DNA from: Pseudopyrenochaeta lycopersici
Lineage: Eukaryota > Ascomycota > Dothideomycetes > Pleosporales > Pseudopyrenochaetaceae
Direction: 5' to 3'
Length of the DNA stretch: 64,000 bases
NCBI GenBank assembly: GCA_003313425.1
Contig: NHZP01000004.1
Location: forward strand, 744,001-808,000
The position numbers and the translations under genes are program-made. Positions 48,337 through 59,788 of the stretch are shown here, piece after piece. How positions within the stretch are numbered: the first letter of the stretch is position 1; each line of letters begins with the position of its first letter. Below the pieces are notes generated by a model. The model searched no databases, was not told the DNA's origin, and saw only the letters and a list, made by a program, of their open reading frames with translations.

Positions 48337-50487
48337 GGGATAGAGGGTAGAAGAGGTTTGAGATGTTTGTCAAGGGGTGCTGGCGTTCCCTCTGTACTAC
48401 CACACTATACACTCGTTAGGTGCTTGAAGATATCCAGTCGTTTCGGCAGAGGCGTAGGCCCGCAATGTTTGATACATTCGATTGCTAAATAATTCCGTCC
48501 TTGCCTTTACCTTTTTAAATTATGATGGTCTCTCTGCCCTACGGAGTTCAGGCTGTAGGCGAGTCATTGAATCTGCCGCATCGCGAGCTACCCGATGTTA
48601 GTGAAGCCACAACCGCCATGGAGGTCGGAGCTGCCGTCTGCCTTGCCGAGGTCGAGCAGCTGTTGAGAATGTGAGGTATGCACGTAGAATCTAGATTCTG
48701 TAGTGACGCAAGCCAAACGCTGTAAGGCGGCGGCGGCATTACGAAACATTCCTCAGAGTCTGGAGAATATGCGCTGCGACATATGTGGACCAATACGATA
48801 CCCGTACAATGGTCCTGCGGAGCTCGTCCGGGAGCACTATGGGGCGTCCCTTGGGTCACTCTTGGTGAGACCAGGTACATGACAAAGCTGGGATTCGCAT
48901 GTAGAATTGATATGCAACGGCGAGTGCTCACGATACTGACTAGTCCTATAGCACGACTAAAGTATACTCCTAACGTTTTGTCCTCTGATCAAACATGTCC
49001 GAACCTGACCGTCAGCCCAAATTCAGCCCCCGCTAGGCCATTCACTCACCTCCCAAGCGAGGGCGTGACATGCAGGCCATCCTTCAGTGCCATGTGGGCC
49101 GCAAGAACGTGGAAGCACGTCCCTTGCTGCAGTCAGAGATGGTTTGGAGGGACGGACAGCGATTGCGCATGCAGGCGCATGGTTGAGTAGGCCGATGGCT
49201 TAGTAGATGTGGGTTGAGGCATGCAGTGGCTTGCTTTGTGAGCTGTTGTTTCAATTCTCTGGAGCAGCAGGTCTCATGATAAGAAGGAAAGATGGGCGAG
49301 GAGTTCGGGCGGTACTAAATTCCAGCCAGGTGGGGTCAGGGTGGAGAAACAGAGAGCATTTCGGCGGGATATGCGTTCATCCTGCGTGTGTGTGTGTGTA
49401 AAGTGCGAGTTGACGCAAATGACGGGTATAGTTTTGAAAAGGGCCAAAGTCAGTCCCAAGCACGCAAAGTGTGCCATGGCATGATGATGGTGGTACTGCT
49501 GATGCAGCGAGAGTGTTGCAGCGCTTCCGATACGAAGACGGCATGGCGAGTTGGCTGACCGAGCCACTCCGGCCAGGCACGGGTGCTAGAAGCTAGCTGC
49601 AGGGGCATGGAAGAGAGGTGGAAAGATGCATTGATTGAGCAACTCCGGCTGACGCTGGTGGGTGCAAATGGCGGTCTCGGCCGGTGTGGCTTCTGTGTGC
49701 TCATGTAGCTGTGTCACAGAGATGCAAGGCACGGTTTGGCCGAGAGCGTTGATGCCTTTGACTGAGACGGTCCATGCAAGGCCGAGGGTGCGGAGACAAA
49801 GCATCCGCTGATTGTGGAGACAACGACTCAAGCCCCTAAAGCGGGTAGGGCCACGCTGGAAAAACGTGGCAAGACTGGGGCTGCATGCATGCGCGGCCAT
49901 GTCGAGGGTGACGGACATTGGCTGCCGAACGAGTGGCTCCCGATGGTTTTCACGAAGCCGACGTTCCCTCGAGAAGACGGCCGGGCGGCTGTCTGAGAGG
50001 CTGGCTGCATGACGCTCACTCTATCGACATGCGCCCATCCCTACATACAGCCGTTTCAGAGCAGGCTGGTGCTGCTGCTAAAAGGCGCGCTGCTGCCCTC
50101 GTCCATGGCCGTCCTGCGCTGCGCCCGTGAATCCACGTCGACAGCTCTCGCGTCCACGGTTGACGCTGCGCCTGGGACCTGCCGCGAAACTAACGTGTGC
50201 ATTCCCTGGTTCTCCCACCCCTGCTGGCGCATCTTGTCTGCTCACGGCGGCCCCCTTGCCGATCTGGGCCCTTTGAAACGCGCGCGAGCCCCAAAGGCTG
50301 TGCACAGGACGCTTTTGACGACGTCGGCGCTCCTCATCTTTGCCAGCAAACCCAGCGTCCTCCCAGCAAGGCACCACCTCCCTCCTTCGCCACCCACCGC
50401 CTGTCGCGCGGCTGCAACCACCACACGCCCCCATCGCACCCAGAGCCACCCCACGCCCGCGCACCCACTCTATCCCAAACCTCCACA
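48337..50487. other. Gene-poor region
   Basis: About 2.1 kb. Contains the GT microsatellite at 49386-49399 and several short chance frames. The part from about 50280 is C-rich and probably the leader of the next gene. Confidence 0.5.
49386..49399. repeat. (GT)7 microsatellite
   Basis: Seven GT units, uninterrupted. Confidence 0.9.
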
Positions 50488-51054
50488 ATGACAAACTCTC
50501 TCGAGTCCTCGCGGCCGATGCTCGCCAACGTAAGTCTTTATTTCGTACCCACTGCCCGTTTCAGACCGCCCCTGCACCCGGTCGATGCCTGCCCAGCGCT
50601 CGTTCCGCCTGTTTGATAAACCCAGTGCCGCCGTCCCTTTTCCTGCTATTCGTTACCACCGCCCCATCCACCACACCACGCCATGTCGCACTCACAAGCA
50701 CACTCTAACGCGAGGAAACCGCAGTCGGCCGGCAACCGCGCCTCAACTCGCATGTCCACCTACAGCGCCACACCCACCCTCACGCCCTCAATCGCGCCCT
50801 CGCATCTGTCCGCCGCCTCGTCAACCTCGGGCGACCCAAAGTCACAGGACATCAAGACATGGAACGCCGGATTTGAGCGCCTCGAAGACAAGCGTCTTGT
50901 CCAACAGCGATACATGCTCACCAGCGAAAAGACAGACGACATGAGCAAGCTGGCCCTCGGAGCAAAACTCGACCGCGCCCTCGCCCGTCGCATGTCAGGC
51001 CAGGACGCCGTCTTCCGGCCAAAGGTGCTCAACGAGAAGAACGTGCAGGCATAG
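50488..51054 (+). CDS. Small hypothetical protein, 123 residues, alternative first exon
   Basis: Two starts are possible. A spliced form uses 50488-50529 (MTNSLESSRPMLAN, strong GTAAGT donor) joined to 50725-51054 after CCGCAG; an unspliced form starts at the ATG at 50683 (MSHSQAHSNARKPQ) in the same frame. Both give 123 residues. The shared part is Ser/Thr-rich at first (TPTLTPSIAPSHLSAASST) and then has a helical, charged block that looks conserved: DIKTWNAGFERLEDKRLVQQ, YMLTSEKTDDMSKLALGAKL, DRALARRMSGQDAVFRP. No family is recognised and there is no signal or membrane segment. Codon use in the second half favours C in the third position, like the neighbouring real genes. Confidence 0.6.
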
Positions 51055-53051
51055 ACAGCAAAGAGCGACACTTTGACCGTTATTTTTTCCCCATCCATTC
51101 CGCCAGCTGTTCGCAGCCAAAACAGTCTTGGCCATACGTTACAGCTCTCGGTTTTTACAACACGCAAGATATCCTTCGCTAGCGGACAAGTGCCATGTGC
51201 CCACCACGACGCCTGTCGCTGCACATGCTTGGAAAGTTCCGCAAATGATTATTCGAGAAAGATTTCACGCCACAGCGAAGAGCGACACTCGTGGATGGGA
51301 AGATGGGGGTGGTGCAAGGGTGATTCTGGTTTTGCAAGACATTGAAAGGTTACACACGGCAGTACTTTACTCAGTTCTACCAAGGCGTCATGTTTCTTAG
51401 TACCCATATAATGTTCGGTTTTTCTTCCTGTACTCTCTATTGCTTTTCTTGGGGGGGGGCTCTTACGGTATCTTCGGCATTTCCCATATCTTCCGTTCGC
51501 GACACATCAATGCACGAACCCACTTTAACAAGCCGTTGTGACTCCACGCTGATCCAAACTCTTCCTGTCGCTTCTATCCCTGTTTCACCCACGACGATCC
51601 CATTCCCTTTTGTCTTGTGTCAAACGTCATTCCACGTTCAGCTGCCTCGTGACAGTTCGGCCGTTGTACTTTTTCGGGCAGCGTACCCGAGATCTTCAAG
51701 ATCTGTCCGCGAGGGTTCTGCATCGGAGACTACTCCGCACCACCACTTTGCAGAGCTTCTGAGCAAGGGCGGGGTTTTTTTTTGGCTACTGGACGGATTG
51801 CTCTTTTGTTTCTTGATAGATGTTAGATTGAGAAGCAAATTGTGTATGCATAATTAAACACGTGTCGGATGCAAAGTGAGAATGCATATTTACGACAGGG
51901 CACATCTCTAACCAGTTGATTGAGGCCACGTTTGATTCCAAATGCAAAGGATGGTAAATTTCCCTTCACTATCGGCGGCGAAATGTCGATTGGCAGACAC
52001 CAGTTTTCTCAATATCCTCCTATGCAGTACTCCCTCGTGTTAGTGAATCAAGTAGACGATATGCTCCATTGAGCTAACCACCAACAGCGTAGCTAGTATC
52101 GTATGCTGTAGCAAATAGGAGACGACGCAGTAGCGCTCGCACTCGTTCCTGCGTGCTAGTGCAAAGCAGACGTTCCTCTGCGACACAGCCGAGGCGCCTA
52201 GGGAGCATGTCGAATACCAAGGACGGGAACCCAGAAACCTGGGGAGATGCTATCTTCGTTTTCCTGGGACTAGTCTGCAAATCCGCAATAGTATATGTGC
52301 CTTTCGCGCTAGACTTTTGAGTGTCTGGTACTTACCTTGTTGTATGGAGTGTTCGCGAAGTACTACCTCATATCAATTCCAAAGTCGTAGTTCAAGTATG
52401 CCTCCAAGTCCAGCATGTTTGAAGAGCGGCGTTTGAGTATAACATTTGCATTCACTAATCATCTTGGAGAACCACCCATAGCAATGTCTTCTAATGTTTG
52501 GTTTCGCCTCGTTTCGTTTCCCACCTCTAACATAGACGTTCGCCAATACTTTGGTTGCGTTATTGCCGCTCGTTTCGCCTAGTGGCTTAGGACTACAACA
52601 AAGTCGTCTGATGGACTTCGGGCCTAACTCCAAATCGGCCCAAAATGGACAGAATCATGCCACTTTTCCAGGCCGCAATGCACTTTTCTCGCACTTTTCT
52701 CGCAACACATTGCGTCGGAGCGCATGTGACTGTAATGCGAGCAAATTTCGGGTCGATTGGAAAGTTTGTTGCAATTTGTTTTGAAGAACCGGAGTTCCCA
52801 TACTTGAATCCTTTTTTCTCTTCACTCTTCCTTTTGTTACTTGCGCTACTTTCTTTTCCTCCCTGATCCCTCAAGCAGTCTGTAATCAACAGATCAGCCA
52901 ATTTGAGTGTTCTCAGGCAGCAGTAATTGGTGCCTTCGCCTCGCATCCAAATTCGCGCAGAAGGACGAAGCATATCCCTCACAGCAAAGATACCCAATTC
53001 TCGCGCGTTGCCGCTTCCTGCACCCACATCCAATTCGACAAGAACACTACC
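51055..53051. other. Gene-poor region
   Basis: About 2 kb. Contains a G9-10 run near 51450, T-rich 3' UTR-like sequence to about 51850, and short frames without features. The last 150 bases are pyrimidine-rich and lead to the next start. Confidence 0.5.
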
Positions 53052-53294
53052 ATGTTGATTACGCGTGGCTTTTCTCTCACAAACTTTGTGATTGGCTCCT
53101 CCGCTCTATGCTTCCAGATCTTCGTCTTATATCCCTGGCACGAAAAGCTGGAAGAGGAGTTCAAGGAGCTGAAGAAAGACCACGCGAGACTGCTAGAGGA
53201 AACGAGGGAAAAGCATAGAGATGAGCTAAGGGGGATTGGGGAGCAATTGAGGGCGATGAATGAGGAAAGGAAAAAGAGTGGGAAGTTGTGGTGA
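53052..53294 (+). CDS. Small single-pass membrane protein with coiled coil
   Basis: Single exon, 80 residues, start context CTACCATG. A short basic-start N-terminus (MLITRGFSLT) leads to one hydrophobic helix at about 9-28 (LTNFVIGSSALCFQIFVLYP). The rest is a strongly charged heptad-like helix (WHEKLEEEFKELKKDHARLL, REKHRDELRGIGEQLRAMNE) ending KKSGKLW. The layout is like small mitochondrial inner-membrane or ER tail proteins, but no family is recognised. The sharp split between hydrophobic and coiled-coil parts supports a real gene more than chance. Confidence 0.62.
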   Translation: MLITRGFSLTNFVIGSSALCFQIFVLYPWHEKLEEEFKELKKDHARLLEETREKHRDELRGIGEQLRAMNEERKKSGKLW

Positions 53295-55141
53295 GATGGT
53301 ATAGGGCGAAGTACCTTGGACTGCGCGTGGGTGTGGATGAGATGTGGAGGAAGAAGGATTGTGGGTGGAAGTGGACTGGACAGCGGGATGAATTAGGCGG
53401 CTACAACCACGACAATGGACATTAATGTCTTTGTTCGAAGATAGGTGACCCATACAGCACCTCAGGACTATGATCAGCGGTGCTGAAACAGCGACTTGGA
53501 TCTTTCCGAAATTCAACTCGGATCTTGCCAACTGGAATCTGCGCTGGTCTCTACTTGTAGGTTACATCGGGGCTACAAGGAAGTCGCGGCGCTCAACCAC
53601 GTGGGACCACGCTATCGCTATCGCTACCCCCAGGAGATCAGGATGGTATGGGTATGGGCAATTGGTTTCCCGATGTTTATGTAGCGACAATGAATCTTAC
53701 ATCTATAGGTGAGGCCACCACTACACCGTCTCGCGCCTTGCTCGATGTAAAGGGACAAATCTGTTGCTCAGCGCCACCACGCCTCAGCATATTCAAACTC
53801 TGCACATGTACAAAAAACCGACTGAAGTGTTTCTTTATCAAGAAGGTGTCGGGCAATGAGCCATGAGAGGTCGTACTAGGTAAGATACCATACCTTGACA
53901 AGTAAAATGACATGACTACTAGTCACTTGAATTTCTAGTCCGAACCCGACATAGCAATTCCTCGTACGGAAGAAACACATGCCAAAGCAAATACAGGACA
54001 CTTTTCAAGCGTAAGCTATCTTGCCTCTGGTCAGGTCTGGTATTCTTCTGAGAGTATTGACCCTTAAGAAAGATCTGAAAGTCGTGAAGGAAGGGCGCGA
54101 TCAGCCCCAAGGATCTCCAAGATCGGCCGCTTGCCTCTATATATATTCTTCACCGGTGTCTGTGTTGCGGCTCCACCCTTATCTCCGTACATGCGCAGCG
54201 CAACGGTGATTACGGGTGAGATGAATGGCGGAATGCGTCTATGCTACACAGGGGCCGTTGTGTAATTCCAATACAACTGGTCAATCTAGTTTTCTTCAAT
54301 GTGTGTGTGTGTGTGGATTAGACAAGGCAAGGGAACGAGTCTTGTAGAGGCTTGTATTACTGTTTCAAACTTTGAACAGCGCGAAGAGAAGTTTCATCCG
54401 TCTACTACCCTTACACTCTACGAGATTAACCTGTACGTATATTCATAAGTAGCCTTAACCATCTGCAATCCTTTGGTCTCGATCAATTAGGATATATGCA
54501 GCAACTTGTTAGACATTGCGTTACTCATTCCATACGGTGGCGAGTCGGTTAATCTGTGAGATCCGTAGGCTTCGAGGCATACATCAAGTGCTACGAAAGA
54601 AAATTCGATGGTCGGAGTTAAGATGATCGTGGCAAAAGTATATCTCCGAAAATGACGTCAAATAGGGTACAGTTCGCCTGGTGCGAAGTTCTTTGTCTGG
54701 ACCTGAGGCAAGAGAACCACCGATTCAGAAGCATTAGAGAGAAAGCGCTGGACATTAGGGCATGAGCAGGAGAGGATCATGAGTTGCTTGTCGGATTGTC
54801 TCAATTCATCTCAGTCAAATGGACATAAGGATACATTGTTGAGCTTCGAACGGACGTATTATGTTCTTAATGCCATAGACTTGTTCACGCTAGCTTAATA
54901 CTCGGCGAAACTACGGCGGGTTGGGTATTCAGAGCCTATCGGCGTTTAGATGCAGGTGTCAGCCATTTGCAGCCGTGGGCGTCTTTATGGTGATGATGGG
55001 CTTCTGGCATCTGAGCGACAGAAGTCTATAAAGAAGCCCCCGCACATGTTTGAATAGCATCAACACATCTAACGAACTATTTCAGCCTTCATATCCATTT
55101 ATCATTTATCTCCTACACCTATCAATTTATTGCTGTGAATC
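53295..55141. other. Gene-poor region
   Basis: About 1.85 kb with a (GT)7 tract at 54301-54314 and only short frames. The 60 bases before 55142 are likely the promoter and leader of the aldo/keto reductase. Confidence 0.5.
54301..54314. repeat. (GT)7 microsatellite
   Basis: Seven uninterrupted GT units. Confidence 0.9.
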
Positions 55142-56426
55142 ATGGTCAAGACACTCCCATTCGCTGACATCGAAGTCCCATCGCCTGGCTTTGGTGCGAT
55201 GGGTATCAGCTTCGGCTTGGGAACCAACCTGAGCCTCGAGGAGGCTGAACCCGTCCTCCTAAAAGCAATTGAGCTCGGATGCACATTTTGGGACACCGCG
55301 GTAAGCCAAAACACTATCCATCAACAGAATACACGGTGGTTCTGAAGGGCTAACATTGTTTGTGTAAGGTCGTTTATCAGGCAGGCGTCAACGAGAAGCT
55401 TCTGGGAGATTTCATTAGGAAACACAACGTCCGTGACAAGGTCTTTGGTGAGTTGCGGATGCCTCAATATCTTGCCCTAAGCAATTGCTGACGAAGCCCT
55501 GATAGTCGCCTCAAAGTGCGGTTTCGACGTCTTTGGAGCAGGCGGTGTCACCAACTCCGCTTCGCACATCAAGACTTACATCGATGGCACCATTGAGCGA
55601 CTTGGATTCGCACCTGATTTGTACTATCTCCATCGAATCGACCCCAGTAGGTGGAAATATTGCTCCCTATGTTGCAGCTACTAAGTAGACATGCAGAAAC
55701 CCCTCTTGAAGAGTCCATCCCAGCGCTCGATGAGATCCGGAAGCAAGGAAAAACCAAGTATATTGGCCTGTCAGAGTGCTCCGCCGCAACACTACGCAAA
55801 GCCAACTCGAGTAGGTCTCTCGTATCCTCCCGCTCAGGATTTATGCTGAACCTGTTCATAGTTGCCAAGATTGACGCCGTACAAGCTGAGTATTCAGCTT
55901 TCGAGACTTTACACGAGGCCGACTCGTTGATTGACACCGCAAAGGAGCTGGGCATTGCATACGTAGCTTACAGCCCGCTGGGCCACGGGTGGCTCGTCGA
56001 TGATTTCCCTTACAAAACTCCTGAAGACTTTGCGCCTGACGATTTCCGCCGAACAGGTGAGTCCCTACTTCCGCGCTATGCGAAATACTCTTGATAGCGA
56101 TGGGTGGCGCTGACTTACTTTGACCTACAGTTCCCAAATTCCAAGGTGAAAACTTCTACAAAAATCGAGCCATTGTAGATGAGATCAAGAAGCTCGCTTC
56201 CCGAAAGGGTTGCACTCTCACTCAAATCGCGCTTGCTTGGGTCGCTGCTCAGGGCATGATCGCTATTCCAGGCACAACCAAAGCCAAGCGGTTAGAGGAG
56301 AACTTTGCTTCTAGGAACATTGATTTGACGGAAGAGGAGAAGCAAGAGATGCGAAGAATTATCAATGCTGCAAAACCCTCGGGCAACAGGTATAGTGCTG
56401 CAAATCAAGCCATGGTTGGGCATTAG
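55142..56426 (+). CDS. Aldo/keto reductase
   Basis: Six exons: 55142-55300, 55369-55447, 55506-55646, 55697-55810, 55862-56056 and 56131-56426, giving 327 residues; every join keeps phase. This is an NADPH-dependent TIM-barrel reductase of aldehydes and ketones. The catalytic tetrad is D51 (CTFWDTA), Y56 (VVYQAG), K83 (VASKCGF) and H122 (YYLHRID). Further AKR marks are KIRYIGLSE-like [39 protein letters not shown], and the cofactor block [14 protein letters not shown]. The pattern is that of the AKR8/AKR13-like group (pyridoxal reductase, YakC), with a substrate that cannot be told. It is dense in introns compared with neighbours. Confidence 0.95.
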
Positions 56427-56878
56427 ATTATAGCCCTGGTGGTCGAGCCAACGTATGGGCTCCGTGTATATCGTTCCAGTCGTCGATGTGAGTCTATGAT
56501 GGTTGGCAGAGCAGGGCGAATGATTACATGATAGTTTCTCAAGGGTATGTAAATCATGAAAAAGCCTTCTTTTAGGATTTCTGAAAGTTGGGATACGAGA
56601 GATAAATGGAGGTGTGACCCACAATCGACCCACGCTAGAACGATTTTTGGCTTAGTTCCGCCAATTCTTGCATCATCGCGATGCCTTGACCGGCTCACTG
56701 TACACTGCCACTCGACTCCGCCTGGCCAAGCATGCACATCTTCGTTCTATTCTACCGGATCTCTGGAAAGATGTATGACCTGTCCCTTAAAGACGCCCTC
56801 TGCAAGCCAGACATCGAGTTGATAGACGTATCTTGAGTTTTCAACACTCATAGACCAAAGTTCCAATGCACCTCAGCC
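56427..56878. other. Intergenic region
   Basis: 3' flank of the aldo/keto reductase and promoter of the F-box gene. No gene is seen. Confidence 0.6.
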
Positions 56879-59406
56879 ATGGACGATCTTCTTCCGTCAT
56901 ATGAAAGTGCTATACAACAAGACCCGTGGACATTTGTGGCACGATACTTGTCTTCTGAGGACCTGTGTTCTGCGGCTCTAGTCTGTCGAAAATGGCATGA
57001 AACATTTACACCGAACCTCTGGGGCAATCCTGCTTCTCATTTCGGTGTGCAAAATGATACTGTTTATGGTAGGTCCAGAGCGATGACAATCTCGGATCAT
57101 GTTAATAGATAGCAGTTGCTCTCACACGATTCAAGCGGACGTTACCATATGTGCGACCATTCGTACGAGAGCTTACGCATACCCTTCATTTTCCACCAGC
57201 ACATGCAGAAATCTATGGAGGCCCGCATGCGGAATGGCTCCGCGACTGCCTCGAATATCTTCCTCGACTTCAATGCCTTATCGTTGATGGGCTTCCGTTC
57301 TTCGATCATGCATCGCTTCTGAATCTGCGACATCCCAGCTTACGGTGGAGATCGACCCGACCAAATGCATTTCCTGTGTTCAGCCTACGCTTGCTTGACG
57401 CGTCAGGTTGCACGAATGCGACTTCGACAGGTCTAGCAGAAGCTCTGCCTCACTTCCCAGACCTTGTCTCATTAGACCTTTCGAGAACACCAGCCGCCAA
57501 AGATGCGGTGGTTTTGAGCAACTTGAAGCATCTCCGCAACCTCCGTGTGCTAAGCCTGAAAAGCCTGGGCTTGAGAGACTCGGATTTCTCAGTTATCGCG
57601 AATTCGATAGGAACACGACTTAGAAGTCTCGATGTGAGCAATAACTACTTGACTGACGGCAGTGCTCGCTTGCTTCTCGACCACTGCATGAAAGAAACGC
57701 CTGTTGAAGTGCGTGCCCCTCAAGGCCGGCTGTTGCCAATGGAGAATGCGCAAACAACTGATGATATCGAAACATTCGAAGTAGAAAATCTCGTCAGTCA
57801 CTTGCGTAAGAAACTCACTGATGGATTTGTGGGCAGTCTTGCCATTGAAGAAGCCAGAGACATTGGAATAACACATCTTTATCTATCAACGAACGCTGTA
57901 ACTGTTGAGGGCATTTCCGGTCTACTGCGATCGAAGCGTCTCCAGGTCTTGGACATCGGTGTCTTGCCTGCGGTGATTAAAGCTCCTATGCATACCTCGT
58001 CCGGTGAAGACGGCGATCTACAACTTCCAGGCGTAGCTAAGCTTACGCCAGTTTTGTCCGAGTTCGCGTTCGCAAAGTTGAAGTATCTCAGGGTCAACTA
58101 TCAAGTCGTCACTGAAGACGCTTTGCTTGACACACTCCATTCTCCACGTGCAGAGCTGAGTGGGGATCTCGGTCATTATACGCCTTCGAACGCTCATGAA
58201 CTTGGCCCTTTGGAAACACCAATACCCGAGCTTGACTCTAGAGACACAGCCGTGATCGAGCTTGCTGGAGATACAGTATATCCTGTAGAGCTGCCTGGTT
58301 CATCCCCAGTTACTTTGCCTATCGCGCCCTCTTCCACTAATGTACAGGATGATTCTTCCCTAGTCAAGGACCTAGCCCGAGCACCAACAATCGAAGTCAC
58401 CTCAGAACCGCCAGATTTTGAGCGAGGTGCTGCGGTTTCCCCTAAAGTAACCCCTGTAGATTCTCCCTTGACACCAATTAGTCCACTGTTCGATAATAAT
58501 GAGAACGAAACGGCTTCCTCGGTGAGAGAACCGGTTGATGCTCAGACGACCCTTTCTCCCATGTCGCCATGTTTCAACGAAGAATCAGTATCATCAACGG
58601 GGCAGGCGAGATCACGATCGCGTCATAACTCTGCCTACTATGTAGAAGACCGAAGAGCTCGTCTTGATCTTCGTCAATCTCAAGAGAATTGTCTACACCC
58701 AGGGATGCTGCCAAAAGTGCACACACTTGTCTTGACCGAAGTACCAACCTCTACAACCGATAAGAAGACCATAGACCGCTTGATTCAATATATCAAAGAT
58801 GCCTCGGAGGAGGCATCAATAGCCAGACAACGAGCACAACATACATACATCCTTCCTCCAGGCCGTAGCAGAGCAGTTGCTGAGCAAGAATATGCGCGAA
58901 GCCTCTTCGCTCTTCGACGGATCGTGCTCGAGATGGCTCCACCGCAAGCAGCGCCTAAGAAAGTTTCAACCAGCTGGCGTGCATACCCCACAAAATCTTC
59001 CACCGAGGACCCAGACTCCGAAGCGTTCTGGGAAGCAGCAACGTACGACTTTTCCTTCTTCGACGACGAGGAGTGCGGACTTCCAAGCTTCGAGCCAGGA
59101 CGAACTCTGCCCTTGGCCGCCATGAGTGGCCTCGAGCTTGCTCCGCATCATGGTGTACCGCCTCCAAAGCCAATGATAGTGGACTCTGACCCACAGTCTC
59201 TCCTTGACGTGGTGGGTGAAATTGGTAAATTTCGAAAGGAGCGGAAGGCCGCGTATGACAACTTGGTACACATGGGTCAGGTGGATCCAGAGGTGGAGGG
59301 CTATTGGCCAGGTGCCATTACGATCCTCAGAAAGCCAGCGGACGAAGATGGTGGTGAGTTGGATTGTTATGGCAATAGGTATGAGGCGGGCTGGTACTAT
59401 CGATGA
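56879..59406 (+). CDS. F-box and leucine-rich repeat protein
   Basis: Exons 56879-57068 and 57113-59406 give 827 residues. The intron is only 44 bases and uses the second of two nearby AGs (ATAG before CAGTTGC); the first leads to another frame. The N-terminus is F-box-like: DPWTFVARYLSSEDLCSAAL, VCRKWHETFTPNLW. From about 130 to 420 leucine-rich repeats are visible (LRLLDASGCTNATSTGLAEA, FPDLVSLDLSRTPAAKD, LRNLRVLSLKSLGLRDSDFS, RLRSLDVSNNYLTDGSARLL, ITHLYLSTNAVTVEGISGLL). A Ser/Pro-rich linker follows, then a second conserved-looking part (MLPKVHTLVLTEVPTSTTDK, KTIDRLIQYIKDASEEASIA) and a C-terminal acidic block ending GYWPGAITILRKP. A substrate-recognition role in an SCF ubiquitin ligase is the natural inference. 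Confidence 0.88.
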
Positions 59407-59788
59407 TAGTGCCATATTGTTTGTCACGAGCAAATGGTTCAGAAGAGTAGTAACATTGTTAATGTGATTGACGTCCATATGAATTCTCTTGTATGACGCT
59501 ACTTCAGATTTACTAATGAACAGAGAATTGGGTCAAAGCGCAGAGATGGGATGAATGGTGACAATATATTCCACTGCAACGCGAACCATACGATGAACAT
59601 GAATATAGACAGCCACCCCCTATCATGCAGAAGCCAAAGATGTGGCAGCCGTAGCGGTAAAACGTCCAAGAAGAAAATGGACAGAAAGAATGGCGAACAA
59701 CCATCACAGACCCATGACACCGCTCAACACCGGCTTGTGCGCTTCCACTTTGATCCCAGTCCCATGTGCTGCCCTCACACAACCATGA
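59407..59788. other. Convergent intergenic region
   Basis: 3' flanks of two convergent genes; nothing further is seen. Confidence 0.6.
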
